The notes under the pieces were generated by a model, which saw nothing but the letters and a program-made list of their open reading frames with translations, was not told the DNA's origin and did no database searches. From Rhodothermia bacterium (GTDB lineage Bacteria > Bacteroidota > Rhodothermia > Balneolales > Balneolaceae): 64,000 nucleotides of DNA. Positions within the stretch are counted from its first letter, which is position 1, and every line of letters begins with the position of its first letter. The position numbers and the translations under genes were made by a program. The stretch lies in contig JAUICM010000003.1 of the NCBI GenBank assembly GCA_030427885.1, forward strand, positions 372,001 to 436,000. The letters are read 5' to 3'. This document shows, one piece after another, positions 53,919 through 62,113 of this stretch.

Positions 53919-54992
53919 ATGAATATCAGGGTCTTCTCTTTTATAGTTGTAGTTGCAATGGTTGGTTGTACACCAAATTCCAATAACTGTGCGGACGAAG
54001 GAGACCGCTATGAGATCGAAATCTGGTCTGCCACTATTTCAACCAAACAGATTCAGGCGGAGTACTCTGGTTGGGAAGATTCTGATATCAGCCTGAATTA
54101 CCTGCTTTTTGGAATAACACCAGACAACTCGAACCTGTATTATGTCGACGACCTAACCTTTTCTGCTGTTAATAAGGTCAATCTAACCACCAAAACAGAT
54201 TCATCGATCGGTGTTACCTCACGGGACTGGAGAGTTGCTCTTTCTCCTGATGGTCAAACTCTTGTTTACCAGGATTCAGACAAAGAAGGAAAGATCGGAT
54301 ATTCAACTTCTTTGGGGCAGAATAAATCCACTTTTCCTTTTACCCCAAACTTTCAATCCACCTGGAGTCCGGTTTGGTTAGGAGATAGTCAACGGGTTCT
54401 TTTTACCGCTTACGGCGACATAAATTCCGGTTCCGGGCTTTTCATATATAATTTCAGTGACCAAAGCCTTTCTCATCAAACCAGCTATACCCCCCGATGG
54501 CGAGGCTCTGATATCAGCCCCGATGGAATCCACCTTGTTTTCATAAAAGACAGTACTGATTTCAACGGCGACCGATTTACCTCTCTTTATCTGAAGAACA
54601 CTACAACCAACGACAGCACCTGGATCGGGCTTGCAGACCGGCCGGTAAAGGTTTCCGGGAACGGGAAGTTTGTTTCCTATATGTCTGGTCCGCAACTCAT
54701 TATCTTTGATGTGGAAAAGCATCAAAAGACCATTTTGTCCAACTCCCTTTCTAACGACACTAGTATTCGTTTTTCAAATGCAGGAGATCTATTTCTTTTT
54801 GAAAGTGAGGAAGGCCTTGTACTTGTTGAGCTTGAAACCATGAACAAAACTACTTTGGTTCCGGTGGGAACGGTCTCTGGTGAGGCACGATCAAACGATG
54901 AAATAGTCATTAATACTCCTATTTTCTCTTCCGATGATTCAATAGTATACTTTCTCGTTTCACGACATATTCTTGCTTCCGGCTGTAATTAG
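53919..54992 (+). CDS. Beta-propeller (PD40/TolB-like) lipoprotein
   Basis: 357 residues with signal and lipobox AMVGC (Cys17). Repeated units typical of WD40-like/PD40 propellers are visible: 'DWRVALSPDGQTLVYQDSD', 'WSPVWLGDSQRVLFTAYGD', 'GSDISPDGIHLVFIKDSTD', 'VSGNGKFVSYMSGPQL', 'IRFSNAGDLFLFES', each an 'SPDG'-like turn followed by a strand. Probably a six- or seven-bladed periplasmic propeller; function unknown. Upstream of the amylase by 68 bases with no ATG in between. Confidence 0.77.
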   Translation: MNIRVFSFIVVVAMVGCTPNSNNCADEGDRYEIEIWSATISTKQIQAEYSGWEDSDISLNYLLFGITPDNSNLYYVDDLTFSAVNKVNLTTKTDSSIGVTSRDWRVALSPDGQTLVYQDSDKEGKIGYSTSLGQNKSTFPFTPNFQSTWSPVWLGDSQRVLFTAYGDINSGSGLFIYNFSDQSLSHQTSYTPRWRGSDISPDGIHLVFIKDSTDFNGDRFTSLYLKNTTTNDSTWIGLADRPVKVSGNGKFVSYMSGPQLIIFDVEKHQKTILSNSLSNDTSIRFSNAGDLFLFESEEGLVLVELETMNKTTLVPVGTVSGEARSNDEIVINTPIFSSDDSIVYFLVSRHILASGCN

Positions 54993-55060
54993 TACCCCCA
55001 GAACTCACCCCTTCTTTTTTTATATTCAGTGTAATTCCCTCATAAGTAAACCTGACTTCT

Positions 55061-56734
55061 TTGCAATTTTTTTTAAAACACTATCCATTAAGACTTTCAC
55101 TGTTGACTTTACTCTTTCTGCTTTTGTTTGCCGGATCTGCTACCGCACAAACACATCAGGACTGGAGCTATAACCTTGGCATTTACGAAGTTAATGTTCG
55201 TCAGTATACCGAAGAAGGAACTTTCACCGCTTTTCGTACACATCTTCAAAGGCTGGAAGCAATGAATGTTGGCATACTGTGGTTCATGCCCATAAACCCC
55301 ATTGGCCAGCAAAACCGGATAGGATCTCTGGGCAGCTATTATTCTGTTCAGGATTATTATGGGATAAACCCTGAGTTTGGTGATATGGAGGATTTTAAAG
55401 CTGTGGTTAACGATGCGCACTCCCGCGGCATGTATGTGATCATCGATTGGGTGGCGAATCATACTTCATGGGACAATGTACTCACCGAAAGTCACCCGGA
55501 ATGGTATGTAAAAGACAATCAGGGGAATTTTATTCCACCTCCTGGCACTAACTGGTCGGATGTGATCGAACTTGATTATTCTAAGCAGGGATTGCGCGAC
55601 TACATGATTGATGCTTTAAAATTCTGGGTAGACAGTGCCGGAGTAGACGGCTTCCGCTTTGATGCCGTTTCTTTCGTTCCTGATGATTTCTGGACCGAAG
55701 CTCTTTCTGCTTTAAAAGCTCATAAACCAGACATTTTTCTACTTGCTGAAGGAGATGATCCCAAACTTACCAGCCTTGGTTTTGATATGAGTTTTGGCTG
55801 GGGCCTTTATGGTTTTGAAAGCGGGGTTTTCCATGACATTGCAAACGGCGGTGGCAACAGTAATTCGCTGAATTCTTATGCTGAAGACGAAACCAAAAAG
55901 AATTATCCGAATGGTGAATACCGAATGTACTTCACCTCCAATCACGATATTAATTCATGGGAAGGAACTACATATACTCTTTTTGGTGCTGCTGCAGATG
56001 TATTTGCCGTTCTAACTGCTACCCTCAACGGAATGCCTCTTATTTACAGTGGGCAAGAGGCGGGGCTGGATAAACAACTTCAGTTTTTCGAGAAAGATGA
56101 GATCGAATGGAAGCTGGATGATAATCTGCAAATGTATACCACTCTTCTGGAGCTGAAAAAAAGAAACAAGGCCCTATGGAATGGAAATCCTGAAAACTAT
56201 TTCCGCCGTTTCCTTTCCTCTAATAACACTTCCATTTTTGCATTCCGCCGTAGCTTTGAAGGAGATACCATTCTCGTTCTCACTAATCTTTCTGATCAGG
56301 AGAAAACATTCACGCTTTGGGGAAGTTCATGGACCGGTAACTACAAAAATGTATTCACGGACGAGGACGTAACATTGACCGAAGACTCTGAATTTACCCT
56401 CCCAGCCTGGGGTTATCTGGTGTATGAGGGTGATGGAACCCAAGTTGGAATTGAAGAAGGTCAAACTCCTTCGGGGTTCAGGCTGGATCAGAACTATCCA
56501 AACCCGTTTAATCCAAGTACTGTTATCAGTTATCAGTTGGCCGTGAACAGTATGGTTCAGTTAAAAGTTTTCGATACTCTGGGACGAGAAGTTGCTGCTT
56601 TGGTCGATGGATTTAAAAGTGCCGGTAAACACACGATCGAATTCAAAGGCGACAATATCCCTAGCGGGGTATATATTTATAAGCTCGATACGGAACATAC
56701 GTCGCTTACCAAGAGCATGACTTTGATCAAATAG
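55061..56734 (+). CDS. Secreted GH13 alpha-amylase with T9SS sorting domain
   Basis: About 557 residues. Signal peptide (LSLLTLLFLLLFAGSATAQ) followed by a GH13 barrel: DWVANHTS, nucleophile Asp in GFRFDAVSF, acid Glu in LLAEGDDP and FTSNHDINS. A C-terminal beta domain follows (to about 470), then the type A sorting domain (NYPNPFNP ... LGREVAAL ... SGVYIYKL ... SMTLIK). It should break starch-like polymers outside the cell, feeding MalQ/GlgP inside. There is no ATG from the previous stop to the signal peptide; TTG at 55061 is the first start, just before a T8 run, and other TTG/CTG codons follow in frame. Confidence 0.93.
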   Translation: MQFFLKHYPLRLSLLTLLFLLLFAGSATAQTHQDWSYNLGIYEVNVRQYTEEGTFTAFRTHLQRLEAMNVGILWFMPINPIGQQNRIGSLGSYYSVQDYYGINPEFGDMEDFKAVVNDAHSRGMYVIIDWVANHTSWDNVLTESHPEWYVKDNQGNFIPPPGTNWSDVIELDYSKQGLRDYMIDALKFWVDSAGVDGFRFDAVSFVPDDFWTEALSALKAHKPDIFLLAEGDDPKLTSLGFDMSFGWGLYGFESGVFHDIANGGGNSNSLNSYAEDETKKNYPNGEYRMYFTSNHDINSWEGTTYTLFGAAADVFAVLTATLNGMPLIYSGQEAGLDKQLQFFEKDEIEWKLDDNLQMYTTLLELKKRNKALWNGNPENYFRRFLSSNNTSIFAFRRSFEGDTILVLTNLSDQEKTFTLWGSSWTGNYKNVFTDEDVTLTEDSEFTLPAWGYLVYEGDGTQVGIEEGQTPSGFRLDQNYPNPFNPSTVISYQLAVNSMVQLKVFDTLGREVAALVDGFKSAGKHTIEFKGDNIPSGVYIYKLDTEHTSLTKSMTLIK

Positions 56735-56832
56735 AGGCAACTGTAAAAGGTTTTTTAGCTATTCTATCAATATGGTATTTCTCTGAGAATGCACTTATAA
56801 TAGGGTTCTTTAATAAATATCCTATTTTTAAC

Positions 56833-57600
56833 GTGAATAAAAGAGATTTATCTGTGATCCAACTCAAAAATAGAACCTCGGTTACTTTCCGGGCACTTTC
56901 TGTTTTAATGCTTCTCACTACAGTTTTCGCCTGTAAAAGCACCGAACCCTTCCAATCTGAATCAGATTCTGAAAATTCTACTGCTACGGTAACCAAAACC
57001 CCGGCCCCTGATAATGCTGAAGAACTGGAGGCCAAATATTGGGCAAAGAAAAAAGAAAGTCGTACCCATTTTACTCAAGCTGATGTTGAATTTATGGACG
57101 GCATGATAGCCCACCACGCACAAGCATTGATCATGTCAGACCTTGCTCCAAAAAATGGTGCCAGTCCTGAAATTCAGATTTTGGCCAGCCGTATCATCAA
57201 TGCTCAAAATGATGAGATCGCCCTTATGCAACGATGGCTTCGGCTTAGAGACCAACCGGTACCAGAAGTACACGTTGATGGTTTAAAGCTCATGATACAC
57301 GGCGGCGGAGAACACAGCCACATGGATCATACAAAAATGGCCGGTATGCTGAGTCCGGAACAAATGCTTGAGCTTAGTGAAGCAAAAGGAAAGGAATTTG
57401 ATAAATTGTATCTGAAATATATGATCCAGCATCATTCCGGCGCCATAACCATGGTGGACAAACTTGTTAATACTGACGGAGCCGTTCAAGACGAAGATGC
57501 CTTCCGCCTGTCCGCTGATATCCGGGTTGATCAGGTAACTGAGATCAACAGAATGAAACTTATGCTTGCAGAACTCGAAGGCGACCCCCAGAGTCCATAA
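56833..57600 (+). CDS. DUF305 family lipoprotein, probable metal binding
   Basis: 255 residues, GTG start; signal ends in lipobox VFAC (Cys34). Ferritin-like four-helix DUF305 domain with HH pairs in 'MDGMIAHHAQALIMSD' and 'YMIQHHSGAITMVDKL' and Met residues near them. Between them is an insertion with 'IHGGGEHSHMDHTKMAGM', very rich in His and Met, that looks like a copper or other soft-metal site. DUF305 proteins such as CopM of Synechocystis bind copper. 50 bases upstream of the LVIVD gene, probably one transcript. Confidence 0.88.
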   Translation: MNKRDLSVIQLKNRTSVTFRALSVLMLLTTVFACKSTEPFQSESDSENSTATVTKTPAPDNAEELEAKYWAKKKESRTHFTQADVEFMDGMIAHHAQALIMSDLAPKNGASPEIQILASRIINAQNDEIALMQRWLRLRDQPVPEVHVDGLKLMIHGGGEHSHMDHTKMAGMLSPEQMLELSEAKGKEFDKLYLKYMIQHHSGAITMVDKLVNTDGAVQDEDAFRLSADIRVDQVTEINRMKLMLAELEGDPQSP

Positions 57601-57650
57601 ACATTTTATACTCAACACACAGCAAATCTAACAACAATCGAATAGTACAT

Positions 57651-59687
57651 ATGAAAAAAACTACTACTACTGTCAGCAATCCTGCTGCCCGAACCAAGGG
57701 GATAGGTTCCGGCTTCACATGGATGTTACTACTGGCTTCAATCCTTATGGGCGCTTATGCCTGTTCCCCGAAACCGGTAGCTGATGTTCCTGTCAGCTCA
57801 CCAAGTCTGACTCCAATTTCTGAGCTTTCTGCCCCATCACCTGACCCTCGCGTAGGTTTAGGTGCTGGTCTTTTTGATGCAGAAGAAGCTTACTGGAATT
57901 TGAGCCGTGTATCACACACCCCTCCACCAGAAGATTTCTTAGGCGTAACCAACTCTGACCTTGCCTTCAAAGACAATTATGTTTTTCAGGGTAACTACAA
58001 CGGAGTGATCGTGTGGGATATCTCTGATCCAGCAAATCCTTCTCTTGTAGTAGACTACTTATGTCCTGCTTCACAAAGTGATGTTTCTGTTTATGGTAAT
58101 ATCATGACTGTTTCCGGTGAAGGGTACGGGGGACGGCTTGACTGTGGTTCTGAGCCAATCCAGGAAGCCGTTAGCGATATCCGTTTAAGAGGTATTCGTA
58201 TTTTTGATATCAGTGATGTTAAGAACCCGGAATACATTGCTAACGTTCAAACCTGCCGTGGTTCTCATACCCATTCTTTGATGAAAGACCCTAACGACGA
58301 TGAGAACATCTACGTATATGTTTCTGGTTCTGCTGGCGTACGTCCTGAAGCAGAGCTTCCAGGATGTTCTGATGTTTCTCCGGATGATGATCCGAACTCT
58401 GCTCTGTTCAGAATTGAGGTTATTAAGATTCCTCTGGCTAACCCAGCTGATGCAGCTATCGTAAGTTCACCAAGAATCTTTGAAGATCTTGAAGAAGCTC
58501 CTTCTCATGGTCTTGCACCTGCTGATAAACGAGCTAATGAAGAAGCAAAAGCAAGAGGTGCTTACACCTTCATGCTTGGTGGCGAAGAGCGTGTGCTAAA
58601 TGATCGTTTTGCCCGAGGACTTCTCCAGCGAATGGTAGCAGAACGAGGTGGTACTGCTGATGAAGCTCCAACTGCCGCTGATAGTGCTGCACTACGTGAG
58701 AACATTCAGGGTATAATTGACGAGATGATTGGTGCTGGAGATGACGATGAAAGTTCTCGTAAAGGACCTAACCAGTGTCACGATATCACGCTGTATCCTG
58801 AGATCGGATTAGCCGGTGGTGCCTGTGAAGGTTACGGTCTGCTTCTTGATATTACAGATCCTGTAAATCCGGTTCGTATTGATGCCGTAGCTGATTCTAA
58901 CTTCTCTTACTGGCACTCTGCAACCTTCAGTAATGACGGTTCCAAAATCCTGTTTACTGATGAGTGGGGCGGTGGCGGCGGACCTAAATGCCGTGTTGAT
59001 GATCCTTATGAGTGGGGTGCTGATGCATTGTTCACTCTGGAAGACGGTAAAATGGAATTCAAGAGCTACTACAAAATGTCGGCTCCTCAAACTTCACTTG
59101 AAAACTGTGTGGCACATAACGGTTCTCTGATTCCTGTTCCTGGTCGTGAGATCATGGTTCAGTCATGGTATCAGGGTGGTATCTCAATTTTCGACTGGAC
59201 TGATATTAACAATCCGATCGAGATTGCATTCCAGGATTACGGCCCGATCAATGGCGAAAGCTATGGAAACGGTGGTAGCTGGTCTGTGTACTGGTACAAC
59301 GGTTCTATCGTAAGTTCTGAGATCGCTCGTGGTCTTGATATCTTCGAGCTCACTCCAAGTGACTACCTCACTGAAAATGAGATCGCAGCTGCTAATACGG
59401 TAAAACTTGATTACCTCAACGCTCAGGGGCAGCCAATGTTCAAATGGCCTTCTACTTATGTGCTTGCTAAAGCATACGTTGATCAGCTTGATCGTGATGG
59501 TGACCTTCCTTCAACTGGCGTAATGGCCATCCGTCAGGGTATCGCCAATGCTGAAGCATACCCGGACAGAAGCAGTGAGATCCTGAAAGGCCTTGCATCA
59601 GAAGTAAGCAGCATGGCTGCCTCTTCTTCTAACTCTGACAAAGTTCAGAAGCTTGCAAGCACCATCAGCGACCTTGCCAGCATGTAA
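57651..59687 (+). CDS. LVIVD repeat lipoprotein
   Basis: 678 residues with lipobox GAYAC (Cys38). Several LVIVD units ('GVIVWDISDPANPSLVVDYL', 'IRIFDISDVKNPEYIANV', 'LLLDITDPVNPVRIDAV', 'ISIFDWTDINNPIEIAFQ', 'GLDIFELTPSDYL') suggest a seven-bladed propeller. Two long insertions: a Glu/Asp-rich section at about 285-355 and a His/Cys-bearing stretch 'SRKGPNQCHDITLYPEIGLAGGACEG'-like area (about 365-395). Such proteins lie in the outer membrane or periplasm; no catalytic role is known. Strong terminator follows. Confidence 0.88.
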   Translation: MKKTTTTVSNPAARTKGIGSGFTWMLLLASILMGAYACSPKPVADVPVSSPSLTPISELSAPSPDPRVGLGAGLFDAEEAYWNLSRVSHTPPPEDFLGVTNSDLAFKDNYVFQGNYNGVIVWDISDPANPSLVVDYLCPASQSDVSVYGNIMTVSGEGYGGRLDCGSEPIQEAVSDIRLRGIRIFDISDVKNPEYIANVQTCRGSHTHSLMKDPNDDENIYVYVSGSAGVRPEAELPGCSDVSPDDDPNSALFRIEVIKIPLANPADAAIVSSPRIFEDLEEAPSHGLAPADKRANEEAKARGAYTFMLGGEERVLNDRFARGLLQRMVAERGGTADEAPTAADSAALRENIQGIIDEMIGAGDDDESSRKGPNQCHDITLYPEIGLAGGACEGYGLLLDITDPVNPVRIDAVADSNFSYWHSATFSNDGSKILFTDEWGGGGGPKCRVDDPYEWGADALFTLEDGKMEFKSYYKMSAPQTSLENCVAHNGSLIPVPGREIMVQSWYQGGISIFDWTDINNPIEIAFQDYGPINGESYGNGGSWSVYWYNGSIVSSEIARGLDIFELTPSDYLTENEIAAANTVKLDYLNAQGQPMFKWPSTYVLAKAYVDQLDRDGDLPSTGVMAIRQGIANAEAYPDRSSEILKGLASEVSSMAASSSNSDKVQKLASTISDLASM

Positions 59688-59710
59688 GAGGCTTTAGTCT
59701 TTTTAAAACA

Positions 59711-59750
59711 AAAGCCCCGCACATAGTTTATGTGCGGGGCTTTTTTTATG
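59711..59750 (+). terminator. Strong Rho-independent terminator after the LVIVD gene
   Basis: A 15-bp perfect stem, AAAGCCCCGCACATA (59711-59725) and TATGTGCGGGGCTTT (59729-59743), with a 3-base loop and a T run to 59747. Confidence 0.95.
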
Positions 59751-59952
59751 ATCTTCAAGTCGGTCTGGGCTTCGCTCCTACGCGGAGCATCGGAGCGAGG
59801 GAAGTGGGTAGCAAAGATAGTCAGATCTTGAATACTGGTAACGAGGCTCTGCGTCGTTACCCTTAGATCTCTCAAGTCTTTAACTTGAGAGAAGAAGCAA
59901 AGCAAGTCTCTGACTTGTATTAAGCTTCACTAAAGCAATGCGGGGCTTTTTA
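59744..59952. repeat. Hairpin-rich intergenic block between two GCGGGGCTTTTT motifs
   Basis: The 464-base gap 59688-60151 has no gene. After the terminator comes a block with CTCTCAAG/CTTGAGAG (59869-59876, 59884-59891), CAAGTC/GACTTG (59903-59908, 59912-59917) and CGCTCC ... GGAGCG, then AATGCGGGGCTTTTTATT at 59936-59953, a second copy of the terminator's right arm. The bases GAGAGATCT-like on the minus strand recall the 8-10 kb repeats. It looks like a repeat unit lying inside or beside a duplicated terminator. Confidence 0.55.
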
Positions 59953-59988
59953 TTGGATATATACTCTTCACCTCTTTGCCCACTTGTC

Positions 59989-60095
59989 GTCATTCTGAAT
60001 TTATTTCAGAATCTTTGTTGTGTTTCAAGGTGACTATCCAGATGAAATATTATTCAGAGCCACATCGTAAGATCCTGAAACAACTTCAGGATGAC
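59989..60095. repeat. Imperfect inverted repeat with 27-base arms
   Basis: GTCATTCTGAATTTATTTCA (start of arm 59989-60015) and the reverse complement of 60069-60095 match at 23 of 27 positions. The outer ends are GTCAT ... ATGAC. A hairpin element of about 107 bases of the kind scattered in Bacteroidota genomes; the end shared with the 8-10 kb repeats is only the GTCAT edge. Confidence 0.65.
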
Positions 60096-60151
60096 CTTTT
60101 AAAAACTGTTAATGCTGCTTTGTGTCGTTATTTGATTGACGGTAAGAACAA

Positions 60152-60973
60152 CTAATCAAAAACGAAGCGGAAGGTGATGACACCCCATTGGGATTGTTGG
60201 GGAACACCACCAGGAAGGCGGGAGAATCTCCAGGAACGCAGCGTTCGCATTACTTCCTGTTCCAGTTCCAGATTCATTTTCTTGATAGGGATGATACGTC
60301 CTACGGTTCCGTCCGGGCGCACTTCAAAACGTACGGTAATGACCGCTTCACTATTTGCAGTATTAACAGGGAGTGGCTGAACCATAGGTGCGCGCTCTAT
60401 ATCACCTTCCCATTGCAACTGGTATGGCGCTGACTTGTCCTCGTCGGTACCCACACCCTGATCGGCATTCATATCTCCAATAGCACCGTCAGGATCGCCA
60501 CTTTCGTCAGCGCCTTCGGTACTTTCTTCAGCTTCCACTGCTTTTGGGGGAACCTCAATAACTTCTTCTGTCTGTTGCTCATTGTTCTGGGTCGGATCGA
60601 TCACTTCTGTTTTTGGAGTCTCGATCGTTTCTTCAGCAGGAACATCTTCTACTTCGTCAGGAAGCTCTACAGGCTTTGTATTTTCGTCTAAAGGATTGGT
60701 CGGCTTTTCTTCAGGTTCGGGTACTTCTTCTACGGGTTTGGGGGTCTCCGTTTCTGATGGATTACGCCGTTGAGCAACCTGCTCGTTCTGTACTTCTGAA
60801 AATTGGGATAACCGTCCTGTCTGGAATTCACCGAACTCTACCTCAATAAAAGACGGGCGAAGGCTTCTTCCCATATCTATGGTAAACCAGATAGAAAATA
60901 GCAGCAGTACCGTAGCCATACTAACGGTGGCAATAAGCGCTCTGCGGTCGTCTTCTGTAAATTGAGGTTTCAT
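60152..60973 (-). CDS. TonB family energy transducer
   Basis: 273 residues. One N-terminal membrane helix (about 12-32); a long spacer rich in Pro, Glu and Val (about 65-150, PVEEVPEPEEKP and similar); C-terminal TonB/TolA-like domain 'EAVITVRFEVRPDGTVGRI' and 'VMRTLRSWRFSRLP' ending 'WGVITFRFVFD'. Carries proton-motive energy from the ExbB/ExbD motor to outer-membrane receptors; a TolA-like role is possible. Eight bases follow ExbD. Confidence 0.9.
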   Translation of the reverse strand: MKPQFTEDDRRALIATVSMATVLLLFSIWFTIDMGRSLRPSFIEVEFGEFQTGRLSQFSEVQNEQVAQRRNPSETETPKPVEEVPEPEEKPTNPLDENTKPVELPDEVEDVPAEETIETPKTEVIDPTQNNEQQTEEVIEVPPKAVEAEESTEGADESGDPDGAIGDMNADQGVGTDEDKSAPYQLQWEGDIERAPMVQPLPVNTANSEAVITVRFEVRPDGTVGRIIPIKKMNLELEQEVMRTLRSWRFSRLPGGVPQQSQWGVITFRFVFD

Positions 60974-60981
60974 ATTCTTAA

Positions 60982-61395
60982 CTATGAGCCTGGTTCAGTA
61001 GCCATTATTAAAGTCAGGTTCAGCGCTTTTCCGATATTCATCACGCGAACGGCATCGTCTACTTTAGCATCTTTATCTGCACGTATTACGATCGTGCCCT
61101 GAGGTTTAGTATTACGGGCTTCTCGAATAGCTCCGGCCAGTGAGCCTCTTGCAGTAAGTTCTCCCTCCACATAGAACTGGCTATCCTTGGTAATAGATAC
61201 CGATATATACTGAGGTTCATTATTCGAACCACTCTCAGCTTTAGGAATGTTAACCTTGATCCCGAAATTTGTTACAAAGGAAGAGGTTAACAGGAAGAAG
61301 ATGAGCAGCAACAATACAATATCCGTCAGTGACGACTGTGAAAACAGCGACAGGGGAGTAAGTCTTTTATCGCCTCGTCTGAAATCGCGGGCCAT
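60982..61395 (-). CDS. ExbD/TolR family protein
   Basis: 137 residues: one membrane helix with the proton-path Asp (SLTDIVLLLLIFFLL, about residue 25), then the periplasmic domain 'KVNIPKAESG', 'ISVSITKDSQFYVEGELTA' and 'VIRADKDAKVDDAVRVMNIGKALNL'. Forms the ExbB5-ExbD2 motor with the upstream gene, 3 bases away. Confidence 0.95.
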   Translation of the reverse strand: MARDFRRGDKRLTPLSLFSQSSLTDIVLLLLIFFLLTSSFVTNFGIKVNIPKAESGSNNEPQYISVSITKDSQFYVEGELTARGSLAGAIREARNTKPQGTIVIRADKDAKVDDAVRVMNIGKALNLTLIMATEPGS

Positions 61396-61398
61396 ATT

Positions 61399-62106
61399 CT
61401 ATGCCTGTTTTTTTGGTGCCGGTGATTGAAGCAGGTCTATGAAATCTGCTGATGCATTCTCAAGTTCAAAGATCGACCGGTTGATCTTGCCCAATAAGAA
61501 GTTATAGAACCCGAATGCGATCAAACCAACGATCAGTCCAGCTGCTGTGGTGATCAGCGCTTCCCAGATACCACCAGCCAGCTCGCTTGGGTTTACATTT
61601 CCCTGCAGCGATTGAATATCCATAAAGGCTTCGATCATACCTGTTACCGTTCCGGTGAATCCCAGTAACGGAGCCACTCCGGCAATAGTTGCAAGCCAGT
61701 TCATTCGCTTCTCAAGGAAGAAGATCTCTTTTTTACCTGCATTATCGATCGCGTCTTCAATATCACGGATAGGGCGTCCCAGGCGTTTAATCCCTGATTT
61801 AATGATTCGTGCCAGTGGTTTATCAAAATCATCACAGTAGTGAATGGCATCAGCTGATTTTCCATTTTTCAGCATTCCCTCTATGGTACCAAGAAAACGC
61901 CCTGTATCTGTATGGGATCTCGAAAGGGCACTCCATCTTTCCACGATCACATAAAAGGAGATCAAAAACAATACGAAGATGGGTATCATTAAGATACCAC
62001 CCTCTATCAGAAGGTCCAGAAAAGAGATGGTATCACCTTCCAATGATTGCGCCAGGGAGTCGGCCACCGCCGAAGTATCCTGCAATAGTAATAGAATAAA
62101 GCTCAT
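61399..62106 (-). CDS. ExbB/TolQ/MotA proton-channel family protein
   Basis: 235 residues with three membrane helices: about 30-52, 135-165 and 180-205. 'LATIAGVAPLLGFTGTVTGMI' and 'GGIWEALITTAAGLIVGLIAFGFYN' hold the conserved MotA/TolQ/ExbB features, with the key Thr and Ala in TM2/TM3. The N-terminal ten residues have a short amphipathic lead. Seven bases downstream of the HU/SPOR gene; operon with ExbD and TonB. Confidence 0.95.
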   Translation of the reverse strand: MSFILLLLQDTSAVADSLAQSLEGDTISFLDLLIEGGILMIPIFVLFLISFYVIVERWSALSRSHTDTGRFLGTIEGMLKNGKSADAIHYCDDFDKPLARIIKSGIKRLGRPIRDIEDAIDNAGKKEIFFLEKRMNWLATIAGVAPLLGFTGTVTGMIEAFMDIQSLQGNVNPSELAGGIWEALITTAAGLIVGLIAFGFYNFLLGKINRSIFELENASADFIDLLQSPAPKKQA

Positions 62107-62113
62107 GTAGATG

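Noticed and set aside
60042-60155. 37-residue frame MKYYSEPHRKILKQLQDDLL... on the plus strand
   Set aside because: It lies over the right arm of the inverted repeat and ends on the TonB stop codon; no ribosome site and no recognisable product.
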